Notes: a model not told the origin generated them from the sequence alone. A DNA stretch of 64,000 nt from Methanomicrobium mobile BP (GCF_000711215.1 NZ_JOMF01000004.1:372001-436000), one strand, 5' to 3'; shown: positions 35,048-43,761, numbered from the stretch's first letter. Program-made: numbers and translations.

Positions 35048-35593
35048 ATGAGAAGGGATTTTGAGACGGCAATGGCATCGGTGTATGCGCAGAGAGGGTA
35101 TCACGTGAGTGCATACTTTGACTATTATGCCGCGAAGTTATTCTCGGATTCGGTCTTAAGCCGCATTCGTGCCGCCGAATGTCTTGCCGAGGCGCAGGGT
35201 GCGGATGCGGAAATCGCCGCGGAACTCCTCATCGAACGCATAGGGGTCGAGGATGATGCCGGCGCAATCTACGTCATGGAGACCGCTCTCGGTCGTCTGG
35301 GGGATGTTTCGGCAACGGCGCCGCTCCTAAAACTCCTCTCGTCCGATGACGGATGGGTGCGCAGGGGCGCCGCGAAGGCAATAGGGGTCATCGCCGGCGT
35401 CGATATCCTGCCGAAAATCACCGACATGCTTGCCGACGCCGACGAACACACGCGTGCGGGGGCGGCGCTTGCGCTCGGAATGCTGGGTTACTGGGAGAAG
35501 AAGGAACTTCTGATTCCGCTCCTTGACGACGGCTCAAACGAGGTCAGGGATGCCGCAAAAGAGGCAATCCGAAGGCTCGGGGGCATTCACTGA
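35048..35593 (+). CDS. HEAT-repeat protein (PBS lyase-type repeats)
   Basis: A 181-residue all-helical protein with about four to five HEAT/PBS-lyase repeats, each about 31 residues: AAECLAEAQGADAEIAAELL, YVMETALGRLGDVSATAPLL, WVRRGAAKAIGVIAGVDIL, HTRAGAALALGMLG and EVRDAAKEAIRRLGG. Such proteins are scaffolds in methanogens and the partner is unknown. I start at 35048 because AGGGGAG ends 6 bp before this ATG; the ATG at 35042 directly abuts the site. Confidence 0.82.
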   Translation: MRRDFETAMASVYAQRGYHVSAYFDYYAAKLFSDSVLSRIRAAECLAEAQGADAEIAAELLIERIGVEDDAGAIYVMETALGRLGDVSATAPLLKLLSSDDGWVRRGAAKAIGVIAGVDILPKITDMLADADEHTRAGAALALGMLGYWEKKELLIPLLDDGSNEVRDAAKEAIRRLGGIH

Positions 35594-35719
35594 ATAATGA
35601 AAAGTAATGGTGAAAAGTAAACTGAAAAGTAAAGCCGAAAACTAAAACCAAAACCTGAAAACGATAAGCAAACCTGAAAACAAATGAAAAGCAAAGACGC
35701 GAAGTAAAAACCGAAAAAA

Positions 35720-35791
35720 TGGGCCTGGAGGGGTTCGAACCCACGGCCGCCCGGTTATGAGCCGGGCGCTCCACCACTAAGCTACAGGCCC
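35720..35791 (-). tRNA. tRNA with CAU anticodon (Ile2 or elongator Met)
   Basis: A full cloverleaf folds on the minus strand: acceptor GGGCCTG/CAGGCCC, D arm GCTTAGTGGTGGAGC, anticodon stem CCCGG/CCGGG with loop CTCATAA (anticodon CAT), and T arm GTGGG-TTCGAAC-CCCTC, in which one pair is a T-T mismatch. Discriminator base is A; CCA is not encoded. There is no intron. The GGGCC acceptor start is more like archaeal isoleucine tRNAs, so I favour tRNA-Ile2 with a modified C34, but elongator Met cannot be excluded. Confidence 0.93.
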
Positions 35792-35940
35792 GAGATGATG
35801 TCAACCGACCCGCCGCATGAGATAATGGGGGGCATTGTCCTCACCGGCATTCAATCGGTTGTGCACATATATTTTGTATAGAACAGATAAAAAGATTTTG
35901 AGATTGGCATTTTCGGATACTTTCCATTTATTTTCCGCAT

Positions 35941-36072
35941 GCGTGACAGATGCTTTATGCGAACGCCGCTCTCACGCGCACTTTCGTTAGGTTTTGTAGA
36001 ATTTGCCGAATCATATTCGCCATAACAAACGCTTCTTAGAGAGTTTTGGGACGCAGTTAAGTAAACCTAACG
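35941..36072. ncRNA. Candidate structured RNA region in a 1.25-kb gene-free interval
   Basis: Between the HEAT gene and the IMPACT-type gene I see no credible protein gene other than the tRNA. This part has several exact stems: GCGTGA (35941-35946) with TCACGC (35972-35977); CGTTAGGTTT (35985-35994) with AAACCTAACG (36063-36072); and CGAAT-CAT-ATTCG (36007-36019) inside the latter. A TATA-like CATATATTTTG lies at about 35863-35873 on the plus strand. No known RNA family is recognised. Confidence 0.35.
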
Positions 36073-36680
36073 GGATAGTATGTATCAGCGAAGTTGAGAG
36101 GTGATAAGCAAGCCTACGGATAAGAAAGCAAAACACATAACGGATATAAGCCGCAAAGGCGCTGTTTACCGTTTACGTCTGTGAAATTACACGGCAGTCA
36201 TAACAGAATCTGATTTAATTAAAACGTAATACTTTCAAAACCGCAAAATGTGATAACATGAACAGATCATCCATAAGAGGCATCGGTTCCGACAAAAAAC
36301 TCCCTGACGAGTTCTTCGAGCTTTTCGGAATCTGCGTCAAAGACAAAAATAAGAGATAAATGTATATTACGCAGAAATCACGGATTTTTGCAGGTATACC
36401 AAAGAGTAAAAAACACAAACTACATCCGATATTTCATGTAAAACTCACGCACCGTTACATGAAACAGTCATCCATAATTAATTCCAACGCACGTACACTA
36501 ACACACTAACACACTAACTCCGAAATACAAAAGCAACGGAAAAATAGCAACCATAATTACAGCAAAATAGCGTATTCATAAAATTACAACACTTAATTAC
36601 AGCACCAAATTACAGCACTTAAAAAACGAACCGCAAATTAACCGCAAATTAACCGCAAATTAATCGCATATCGATCGTTA
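36073..36680. other. AT-rich gene-free DNA with short tandem repeats
   Basis: No convincing gene. A 67-codon minus-strand frame at 36215-36418 has no family features. At 36630-36662 there are three exact 11-bp units ACCGCAAATTA plus a partial fourth, and weaker repeated steps such as ACACTAAC (about 36497-36517) and AATTACAGCA (about 36555-36630). Confidence 0.5.
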
Positions 36681-36846
36681 ACTTAACGCAGATGCAGATG
36701 CTTGAACAAGCATACTGTATACATCTGTGTGCTGCACGAAAGGTATCTTTTTTTATTCACGAAATTTCAGAGAAATATTTACACAGATATCGGCATTTAA
36801 ACTTACACGGATTTTGCACGGAACGGATAAAGGGGGAGAAAAAGAT

Positions 36847-37224
36847 ATGCAGGAGCTTGCCGCCGTTAAATACGAGATCTCAAAGTCGCGATTCTATGCG
36901 CATCTCTACCTGCTGGAGTTTCCGGATGAATACGCCGATGCCGTCGCAATTCACGAAAAGCTCTACAAAAAGGCGGCGCATCACTGTTCGGCAATGCTCT
37001 TTACGATGCCCGACGGCAGGACCGCGTCCGAGTTCAAGAACGACGGCGAGGTGGGGCACCCGGGACGGACGCTTCTCAACATTCTTGAGGTAAACGGGCT
37101 TAATTCGCATGCGCTGATTGTTTCAAGGATATTCGGCGGCATTAAACTCGGACCTTCGGGGGTTACGCGGGCTTTCCGCGACAGCGGGGATATGGCGGTA
37201 AAACTCGCGCAGAACAAAGATTGA
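36847..37224 (+). CDS. IMPACT/YigZ N-terminal domain protein (UPF0029)
   Basis: A 125-residue protein consisting of the UPF0029 domain only: AAVKYEISKSRFYAHLY, HHCSAMLFT, then the family mark SEFKNDGEVGHPGRTLLNIL and VSRIFGGIKLGPSGVTRAF. Bacterial YigZ proteins are ~200 residues with a second ferredoxin-like domain, missing here; single-domain forms are common in methanogens. I start at 36847 with GGGGGAGAA 5 bp upstream; the frame continues upstream without family similarity. In eukaryotes the domain occurs in the translation regulator IMPACT; the archaeal function is unknown. Confidence 0.82.
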   Translation: MQELAAVKYEISKSRFYAHLYLLEFPDEYADAVAIHEKLYKKAAHHCSAMLFTMPDGRTASEFKNDGEVGHPGRTLLNILEVNGLNSHALIVSRIFGGIKLGPSGVTRAFRDSGDMAVKLAQNKD

Positions 37225-37238
37225 GAGGTAAAGAGCGG

Positions 37239-37916
37239 TCACTTTTTGCGGAAGACGCCGTTTAACTCGGCACGCGGATAGCGGGCGCCGCGGACTTTCA
37301 GATCCCATCTGTGAGTATGAAGGGATACGCATTCGTAACCGCGACCGCAGAAGAGTTCGCGGACTTCGTCTTCCGTGAAGAAATGAGTCATTATTCCGTT
37401 TTTCTTCCTGTATGTCCGCGGTTCGGGGACGGCATCGCCGCAGGCTTTCATATCGGCGGCTTCAAACTCCGTGAAATAGAGGACGCCGCCCCGTTTCAGG
37501 ACGCGGCAGAACTCGGATACGATTGTGCAGCGCTCCTCTTTTAATGAATGACCAATGATGTGCCGCGCAAATACGACATCGAAGGTGTCTGCCGCAAACA
37601 TGAGCTTCGAGGCATCGGCGATGAGGACTTCGCCGCTCATCCTTGCGGTGAGGTTCTTCTTTGCCAGTGCGGCGGCAGTCCGCGAAAAGTCGAATGCGAA
37701 GATATCCAGACCTTTTCCCTGCATTGCCAGAAGAGTCTTGCCGTTGCCGCACCCCGCCTCAAGAACTCTCGTGCCCGCGGGCAGTTCGGGCAGATCGACT
37801 ATTCCACCCCAGATATTCCCCGAACTCCTATACTGCCTCTCCCAGGATTCCCGCGGTTCCGATGAATCATAAGGTTCCGGTGTATCTTGGGGCGGCGCTC
37901 CGGCATAGTCTGGCAT
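37239..37916 (-). CDS. Class I SAM-dependent methyltransferase
   Basis: A 225-residue methyltransferase. Motif I is VLEAGCGNGKTLLAM (about residue 51), motif II FAFDFS, a post-II IADASKL, and motif IV region DVVFARHIIGH followed by RVLKRGGVLYFTEFE. This layout is of the UbiE/Methyltransf_11 group. The first 40 residues are polar and Pro-rich. It converges on the IMPACT-type gene with 14 bp between them. Substrate unknown. Confidence 0.83.
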   Translation of the reverse strand: MPDYAGAPPQDTPEPYDSSEPRESWERQYRSSGNIWGGIVDLPELPAGTRVLEAGCGNGKTLLAMQGKGLDIFAFDFSRTAAALAKKNLTARMSGEVLIADASKLMFAADTFDVVFARHIIGHSLKEERCTIVSEFCRVLKRGGVLYFTEFEAADMKACGDAVPEPRTYRKKNGIMTHFFTEDEVRELFCGRGYECVSLHTHRWDLKVRGARYPRAELNGVFRKK

Positions 37917-38003
37917 ATAATACCAATATGTAAGGACTTCCCATTAAATAACAGGATAGGGGTATTCGATTCGGGATTCAGGATATGAATCAGGAATGAA
38001 TCA

Positions 38004-38411
38004 TCATACCCATGCGGTAAGCGGCATCTGATATGAGCCCGAAGTTACCTTTGCGGCAACGGTGGGATGCTCTATCTCGGCAACCGGTGAAGACGTGCTG
38101 TAGCCTTTTAAGACGCTGCCCAACGAGAGTATTGAGACCGTAAACATCCTGCCGTCCTCCATGCGTATATTGACGGCCTTCTTTGAACCCGATATCGTTG
38201 CGGTCCCCGCAATATTGTCCAGAAACCGTCCCCAGTTCTGCCGCACCGTCCAGACATATGCCTGGCCGCCGATGTTGACAAGCCGCTTTATCTCGGCAAC
38301 GCTTACGACATAGATTCGGTTGTAAAGTCCGATCTCCAGGACCTGTATCTGCTCTCCGTTCCTGTCCTGCGCCGGGTAACCGACTCTCCTGATATATCCC
38401 GCTCTTATCAT
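38004..38411 (-). CDS. Protein of unknown function
   Basis: A 135-residue, beta-rich soluble protein I do not recognise: IQVLEIGLYNRIYVVSVAEIKRL, AYVWTVRQNWGRFLDNIAGTATISG, RMEDGRMFTVSILSLGSVLKG. No membrane segment or cysteines. The composition is like its neighbours. It stands divergent from the hxlB region. Confidence 0.6.
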   Translation of the reverse strand: MIRAGYIRRVGYPAQDRNGEQIQVLEIGLYNRIYVVSVAEIKRLVNIGGQAYVWTVRQNWGRFLDNIAGTATISGSKKAVNIRMEDGRMFTVSILSLGSVLKGYSTSSPVAEIEHPTVAAKVTSGSYQMPLTAWV

Positions 38412-38509
38412 TTTATTTCATCTCCGATTTTCATATTGTTTCAGCTATTGTTTGCTGTTATTCCGGCGGGGTTCGTTCGCTCTTTCCGGCGCTTTTGTCC
38501 CCGCTGTCT

Positions 38510-38543
38510 GTCTGATAAGAGAATTGACTTAGGGTATATAAAT
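38510..38543 (+). promoter_or_regulatory. Strong TATA promoter related to those of the 213-bp repeats
   Basis: GTCTGAT at 38510-38516 is followed 25 bp later by TATATAAAT at 38535-38543. The same two elements, 26 bp apart, occur in both large repeats near 41.3 and 41.8 kb. The transcript would start near 38565, about 165 bp before hxlB. Confidence 0.55.
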
Positions 38544-38564
38544 CAACTAGCCGTGCGCGGTGCG

Positions 38565-38730
38565 AAAGTGAAATTTTCATCGGGCAGGTTCCCGATTGTT
38601 ACGGTAATCATCCCGATTTTAAAATTGGGCACAAATACGAGGTATTTCGGATACGGTCAATGTGACGGAGTCAGTCCCGACAAATTAAATTCAAGTACTT
38701 ACTGCGCATATATCCTATCACGGGTATAAT
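38565..38730 (+). ncRNA. Candidate structured leader or small RNA upstream of hxlB
   Basis: Following the TATA box, the region contains hairpins ATCGGG-CAGGTT-CCCGAT (38579-38596) and CCCGATTTTAAAATTGGG (38612-38629). A second TATA-like CATATATCC lies at 38707-38715, close to the hxlB start, so the structured stretch may be an independent RNA rather than the hxlB leader. No known family fits. Confidence 0.3.
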
Positions 38731-38731
38731 C

Positions 38732-39346
38732 ATGAGTCTTCCAATGCCGAGTGTAAAATACTTCATGGGGCAGATGACCTCGGAACTGTCCAATCTTGCC
38801 GCACGCATCTCCGATGAGAGCATAGAAAGGTTTACCGCCGAAATCCTGAAGGAAAGGCGAATATATCTGGCAGGCGCCGGTCGTTCGGGTCTGATTGCGC
38901 GTGCGTTCGCAATGAGACTCATGCATCTGGGCATGGAAAGCTACGTTGTCGGCGAAACCGTCACGCCCGCCATGCGAAAAGACGACATGCTCATAATAAT
39001 CTCGGGTTCCGGCGAGACCAGAACGATGATAGACAATGCCGTCACCGCAAAGAGCATAGGCGGTCTCGTATGCCTGATTACAGGTCATCCTGAGTCCAAA
39101 ATAGCGGCGATATCCGATCTTGTGATATGTCTTCCGGCGGAAGCGCATAACGCGGAACTTGACAGCACCTACGAGATAAGGCAGCTCAAAGGCGAATCCA
39201 AATCGCTTTCAATGCCGCTGATGAGGCTCGGAACACTCTTCGAGACCTCCGCACTCGTCTTCGCGGACGCGTTTATCGCCTCGATAATCGAGATAAAACA
39301 CTGCGATATCAAAGAAGTCGTTGACAGATTCTCGAATATCCAGTAA
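38732..39346 (+). CDS. hxlB: 6-phospho-3-hexuloisomerase
   Basis: A 204-residue SIS-domain isomerase: YLAGAGRSGLIARAFAMRLMHLG, then DDMLIIISGSGETRTMID with the sugar-phosphate Ser/Gly loop, and the family end segment LMRLGTLFETSALVFADAFIA. The enzyme converts hexulose 6-phosphate to fructose 6-phosphate and in archaea works in reverse with HxlA to make ribulose 5-phosphate and formaldehyde. No hxlA lies beside it here. The ATG at 38732 is used; another is at 38744. Confidence 0.88.
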   Translation: MSLPMPSVKYFMGQMTSELSNLAARISDESIERFTAEILKERRIYLAGAGRSGLIARAFAMRLMHLGMESYVVGETVTPAMRKDDMLIIISGSGETRTMIDNAVTAKSIGGLVCLITGHPESKIAAISDLVICLPAEAHNAELDSTYEIRQLKGESKSLSMPLMRLGTLFETSALVFADAFIASIIEIKHCDIKEVVDRFSNIQ

Positions 39347-39476
39347 ATACACCAAATACACTAAATACACTTAATGCACATAATTCACCCGATACACTCA
39401 CTACATTTTTATACAGATGACCGGTAAACTCCTGTCGTGTCATACACGTTTTTATCTTTGGAAAGCCCATTTATTA

Positions 39477-39790
39477 ACGGGACTAGTCCGGGTGGTTAGG
39501 CGTCACCTGTTGCCCGAAACCGTCATACGCGGGGGACGAAGTCTGTCGGGCGGCTTTGGCGACCTGCTTTTGAAACATACAACCCGACTGCGAAGCCTCG
39601 TCCTGAGAGATCAGTGTAAAAGATTGGTTCAATTCCGGAAGGAATTGTCCGCTTTGAATCGCGGAGACCGGTTCAGGCCCGGAAGGGAGCAGACTTACCG
39701 TGAACATCTGGTGCCCTCAGGGTTGCGGGGTGGAGAAGGGAAGATGCAACGGATTCAGGCACGCGATTCCCACCGACAGGCGTGTCCCGT
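39477..39790 (+). ncRNA. Signal recognition particle 7S RNA
   Basis: A 314-nt archaeal SRP RNA. The conserved helix-8 segment GGCCCGGAAGGGAGCAGAC with its GGAA tetraloop is at 39676-39694, followed by the returning strand GTGCCCTCAGGGTTGCGGGG. The 5' ACGGGAC (39477-39483) pairs with 3' GTCCCGT (39784-39790), forming helix 1 and fixing the ends. TTTTTATCT at 39449-39457 is a TATA-type element about 25 bp before the 5' end. The RNA scaffolds SRP19 and SRP54 for co-translational targeting. Confidence 0.93.
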
Positions 39791-40027
39791 TTGTTTTGGC
39801 TCAAGCCTCCCGTATATTTTAAAGGGATATTAAAAGGAAAACAGGGATCTTTTCTCTAAATTCAGCTTATTTCTTTGTGATTCATGACCTTGATCGCATA
39901 AATCATACATATATTATATGTTCCATGAGTGTCAAAGTTCTCAAACGGGAAAAGGAAATGCTCATCATTAATAAACCCATTTAGAAACCATCACTATCAA
40001 TAAACTCCAAATAAAACATATCAGACA

Positions 40028-40993
40028 ATGGCAAAAGTAACAATCATCGGCGCTTCCGGAAAAGTGGGTCAATTCGCCGCATACTCAATCTCGGCAATAC
40101 CTTACGTCAAAAAAATGCTTCTCTTCGGAAGAAAAGGTAACGAGGACGTGCTGGAAGGCACAAAATGGGATTTTATCGACAACTTCGCGGCACTCGGACG
40201 CGACGTAATGCTCCAGTGGAGCTGCGACCCCAAAGACCTCGAAGGCTCTGACATCGTCATAATAACGGCGGGAATCCCGCGCCGCGCCGGTCAGGACAGA
40301 CTCGACCTTGCGAAGCAGAACGCCGTCATAATCGCCAAATACTCCCGGATGATAGCGGAAAACGCGCCGGACTCAATAATCTTCGTAGTCTCCAACCCCG
40401 TCGACGTCATGACCTCGGTTGCGCTGAAATACTCAGGTTTCCCGCAGAACCGCGTATTCGGTCTGGGAACACACCTTGACTCGATGCGCCTGAAATCCTT
40501 CGTCGCGCACCACTTCAAGGTACATGTCTCGGAGGTTCACACCCGTATCATCGGAGAACACGGCGCAAGCATGGTGCCGCTCTGGTCCGCGACAACAATC
40601 GGCGGTATACAGATAAGCAATCTGCCGAAATTCGACAGCCTGCCGAAAGAAGAGATGGTCCACTGGGTACTTAATGCCGGGTCACACATCATCGAGAAGA
40701 GCGGCGCCACCATCTACGGACCGGGCGCCGCAATAGCCACGCTCGTAAAGACCGTGCTCGGCGACGAGAACAGGATTCTCTCGGTCTCGGCATACGTCAA
40801 CAGCGAGGTTCACGGCATCGGAAACGTAAGCATAGGAGTGCCCGCCCGCATCAACAGAAAAGGTGTATTCCCGGTCTCGATTATGATAAGCGAGGACGAG
40901 GTCAACCAGTTCAAGATCTCGGTCGAGAAGATTAAAGCCGCCACTGCCGATGTCATGAACGGACTTGACGAACGGATTGCCGCCGAAGAATAA
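40028..40993 (+). CDS. mdh: Malate dehydrogenase
   Basis: A 321-residue LDH/MDH-family enzyme: nucleotide fold TIIGASGKVGQFAAYSI, IITAGIPRRAGQDRLDLA, SNPVDVMTSVALKYSG, and the catalytic His in IIGEHGASMVPLWS. The arginine after AGIP (RRAGQDR) suits malate. Archaeal methanogen enzymes use NADP or NAD; the GASGKVG start is typical of this group. It interconverts malate and oxaloacetate in the reductive partial TCA pathway. Monocistronic, with a T-run 30 bp after its stop. Confidence 0.92.
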   Translation: MAKVTIIGASGKVGQFAAYSISAIPYVKKMLLFGRKGNEDVLEGTKWDFIDNFAALGRDVMLQWSCDPKDLEGSDIVIITAGIPRRAGQDRLDLAKQNAVIIAKYSRMIAENAPDSIIFVVSNPVDVMTSVALKYSGFPQNRVFGLGTHLDSMRLKSFVAHHFKVHVSEVHTRIIGEHGASMVPLWSATTIGGIQISNLPKFDSLPKEEMVHWVLNAGSHIIEKSGATIYGPGAAIATLVKTVLGDENRILSVSAYVNSEVHGIGNVSIGVPARINRKGVFPVSIMISEDEVNQFKISVEKIKAATADVMNGLDERIAAEE

Positions 40994-41020
40994 TTTTAAA
41001 GACAAATACAAAAGAACAAT

Positions 41021-41033
41021 ACTTTTTTTTTAA
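41021..41033 (+). terminator. T-run terminator after mdh
   Basis: A run of nine T residues shortly after the mdh stop, typical of archaeal termination. Confidence 0.5.
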
Positions 41034-41160
41034 TTTCTAAATTCCGTGCCAGGCAATGCTCAACGATAAAGCACGGACAATAACGGATTATACACGGAGA
41101 ATACACGGATTAAACACGGATATAACACGGAAACTTTAAAGGACTGATATACTTTTTAAA

Positions 41161-41373
41161 ATGAGAAAAATCTTTTCCCGCAACAGAAGAAGGTTTAAAC
41201 AATTTTCGGGATTACTTAGGAGATAATCCCGTATTTACAAGCAACTTTATTTTTTCTTATCTGACCGCCTCCCTCAGTGGTCGTCTGATTAGAAAGTTCT
41301 CGCGAGAGTATATAAATGGACCAAATTCACCTTGGCGTATTGTATAACCGCGAGGTTAGACCGATGCACAAAG
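41161..41373 (+). repeat. 213-bp direct repeat, copy 1, with hairpin, palindrome and TATA box
   Basis: This segment is nearly identical to 41674-41887, differing at about ten positions and one single-base indel. Within it are a hairpin GGGATTA-n9-TAATCCC (41208-41230), a perfect palindrome TCTCGCGAGA (41298-41307) and, directly after, a TATA box TATATAAAT (41309-41317). A conserved downstream block ends near the ATGCACAAAG at 41364. It contains no protein gene; the short frame from that ATG is 21 codons and is not kept in copy 2. Confidence 0.88.
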
Positions 41374-41548
41374 AGCATAGCCCGCAGCCAAAAGACCGTA
41401 TCCGAAAGACCATAGCCGAAAGTGCCTGACGAAAAGCACTGAAGACGGGCATTGACGAAGAGTATTGCAGGATGAGGAACGGCGGACGAGAATCGCGGAT
41501 GAAGATAACGGGATGAGTATAACGGTATGGGGGCAGCCGTAAAAGAAC

Positions 41549-41632
41549 CGAATGTGAATAGCCGAATGTGAATAGCTGAATCTGAATAGCTGGATGTGAA
41601 TAACCGAATATGAATAACCGAATATGAATTAC
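41549..41632. repeat. 14-bp tandem repeat array between the two 213-bp repeats
   Basis: Six contiguous 14-bp units based on CGAATGTGAATAGC, the first two identical and the rest with one to four changes. They occupy part of the 300-bp spacer between the two large repeats. Confidence 0.85.
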
Positions 41633-41673
41633 TGAAGATAACGGTATTCTTGGAAACTTTTAGCTTTTTGAAA

Positions 41674-41887
41674 ATGAGAAAAATCTTTTCCCGCAACAGA
41701 AGAAGGTTTAAACAATTTTTTGGGATTACTTAGGAGATAATCCCGTATTTACAAGCAACTTTATTTTTTCTTATCTGACCGCCTCCCTTAGTGGTCGTCT
41801 GATTAGAAAGTTCTCGCGAGAGTATATAAATGGACCAAATTCCCTCGGGCGTATTGTATAACCGCGAGGTTAGACTTATGCACAAAG
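41674..41887 (+). repeat. 213-bp direct repeat, copy 2
   Basis: Second copy of 41161-41373, with hairpin at 41722-41744, palindrome TCTCGCGAGA at 41812-41821 and TATA box at 41823-41831. The sequence after the repeat is unrelated to that after copy 1, and the short frame from its ATGCACAAAG ends after five codons. Confidence 0.88.
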
Positions 41888-42764
41888 TGTATTGACTCTG
41901 ATACGATGAAAGTATAACGGGACGCGGTCTGAAAAAATGCCTGAAAAACGGACATAATGTCCGGAATTTCGGATAATTATATCTTTTTGGTTTAAATGAT
42001 GATTAATACGTATTACGTAAAAGGAAACGGTAGGTTTTGGTTTTGTTCCGCTTTTGATGTTTATTTTCCGGTGTTTTGTTTTCCGTTGTTATGATAGGTT
42101 GATTTTCCGGTCTTTCAGGAGTCGAATTATCGGTTCTCTATTTCGGTTATTACGGATACATCACCCTGTCGGTTTTTAGGTTTCGGTTATGATAATCGTC
42201 TTTTCAGATTATGAGATTTTTCGGATACCTTATCCGATATCAAGGCTTTTAGTTAAATGACTACCAATTTTTTGCTTGTTTTCGTTTTGTTTCGTTTCGA
42301 ACGGACATTATATGTTATCAATATGGATGGATGAGACCTTTTCTCGCATAAAAAGGTGATTCAAATCTTGTTTGCTGAAGATAACCAAAACCTGCCGTCA
42401 TGTTTCTCTGCACATTATTTTCAGTACGATAACAGTACATGCTTTTTCAGACCACCTCCGCTGAACAGTCTATGATAGTCAATAGGACCCCGTACTATAT
42501 ATATTTAATTTGTGGTCGAAATCCTGCCGATGAGCCGCCCGCCGAACGAAAAAACTGACATTCGGAACGACAGAAAAAGTTGGCAACTATATATTGTTTA
42601 GCATGACGCCCGCAAAAAGAATATCAAAAAATAACGGAATAATTTCAAAACAAATGGCAAATATGAGATATATTCGCCAAACAAAATTGCCGCACAAAAC
42701 GGAAAGGGATTGAAGGATTGACAAAGATAAGGCATCCGTCAACCGTAAGGGGGTATTTGCGGCA
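41888..42764. other. Gene-free AT-rich region before the DUF368 gene end
   Basis: I find no supportable protein gene. The DNA is T-rich on the plus strand with recurring TTTCGGTTAT and TTTTCCGG steps (about 42060-42240). A strong TATA-like TATATATATTTAA lies at 42496-42508, so a transcript from about 42530 is possible; a GATGA and a CTGA downstream do not make a proper C/D box set. Confidence 0.4.
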
Positions 42765-43655
42765 CTATTGCGATGTCTGCTCTTTTGATATGCAATTGCG
42801 TTTGACAAATTCCAGTATAACCGGAATGGCAACTCCCGCAACGGCACAGGCGATGACGGCGGTCGTAAAACCTCCGCTCAGCTCCACTTTGCCGATTAAA
42901 AGGCGGGATGTGCCGATCATAAGACCCGTAAGCATGGCAAGCATCGCGGCATGATAGCGGCTGAGCAGAAACTTGAGTACCTTTGTGAAACCCAGAATTC
43001 CCAAAATACCTCCCGCGCTGAAGACAACGAGCGGCACTATGTTCATTGTGTGAATACAATTCAGAAGATACTCATACTGATTGAAGATTAACGTGATGTA
43101 TGCCCCCGAAATTCCGGGGAGGATCATCGCGCAGAACGCAACCATTCCGGTCAGGAAGAGCACGGGATAAGAGTTCCCGAGCATCGCCGGCTCAAGCCCG
43201 CCCACAAGATAACCGATGACAAGACCCGCCAATGCCGAGCAGACGACCGCGACTATATTGCCGCGGGACTCAACTGACCCTATCTCCAGAAGAATCAAGA
43301 CGGCGGAGGCTATGATAAGCCCGAAGAAAAAGCTGTACGTAAATGCGGTATAACTCTCAAGAAGCATCGAGATTATCTTCGAGACCGTAACCGCGGCAGC
43401 AACGATACCTGATACGAGGACGACGAGGAAGAAGAAATCCATGTATTTAAGCTCGGCGACGAAAGCCTTTCTGTCCGTGAAAAATGTCTTCAGAAGGACA
43501 TCGGGGCGTATGTTTCCGATTGCCGTCACAAGCCGCTCGTAAATTCCCGTCAGAAGCGCAATCGTGCCCCCCGAAACTCCCGGGATAATGTCGCACGCAC
43601 CCATCAGAAAGCCGCGTACAAGAATTAAAAGATATTCGCTTACGGTTTTATCCAT
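42765..43655 (-). CDS. DUF368 membrane protein (polyprenyl-phosphate translocase family)
   Basis: A 296-residue protein with about eight membrane helices. The family signatures are RGFLMGACDIIPGVSGGTIALLTG at the start and its internal echo MVAFCAMILPGISGAYITLIF at mid-protein, showing the inverted-repeat fold. Bacterial DUF368 members (PopT) recycle undecaprenyl phosphate across the membrane; in an archaeon the substrate would be a dolichyl-type phosphate for glycosylation. The promoter overlaps a 16-bp palindrome. Confidence 0.85.
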   Translation of the reverse strand: MDKTVSEYLLILVRGFLMGACDIIPGVSGGTIALLTGIYERLVTAIGNIRPDVLLKTFFTDRKAFVAELKYMDFFFLVVLVSGIVAAAVTVSKIISMLLESYTAFTYSFFFGLIIASAVLILLEIGSVESRGNIVAVVCSALAGLVIGYLVGGLEPAMLGNSYPVLFLTGMVAFCAMILPGISGAYITLIFNQYEYLLNCIHTMNIVPLVVFSAGGILGILGFTKVLKFLLSRYHAAMLAMLTGLMIGTSRLLIGKVELSGGFTTAVIACAVAGVAIPVILEFVKRNCISKEQTSQ

Positions 43656-43675
43656 TCTCTAAGAATTTACGGTCA

Positions 43676-43691
43676 CGACATATATATGTCG
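43676..43691. promoter_or_regulatory. Palindromic operator over the DUF368 TATA box
   Basis: CGACATATATATGTCG is a perfect 16-bp palindrome containing the TATA element, 21 bp upstream of the start codon at 43655. It lies inside a longer imperfect symmetry (GTCACG at 43672-43677, CGTGAC at 43703-43708). A repressor bound here would block TBP. Confidence 0.55.
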
Positions 43692-43723
43692 CGAAATATC
43701 TTCGTGACACGCGGCATTCAAAC

Positions 43724-43761
43724 GGGACAATATAAAGGGACAATATAAAGGGACAATATAA
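43724..43761. repeat. 13-bp tandem repeat, three units
   Basis: GGGACAATATAAA repeated at 43724-43736, 43737-43749 and, one base short, 43750-43761, in the divergent region between DUF368 and orc1/cdc6. Confidence 0.8.

Noticed and set aside
39417-39833. 138-codon plus-strand open frame
   Set aside because: It lies across the 7S SRP RNA, which explains the sequence conservation; the translation is Arg/Leu-rich without domains.
41289-41696. 135-codon minus-strand open frame between the large repeats
   Set aside because: It arises from repeat DNA and the 14-bp tandem array; the repetitive Ile/His/Arg/Leu translation (HIRLFT steps) mirrors the DNA repeats.
42496-42600. C/D box small RNA after a TATA box
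   Set aside because: A GATGA and a CTGA are present, but the paired C' and D' boxes and the full RUGAUGA sequence are not.
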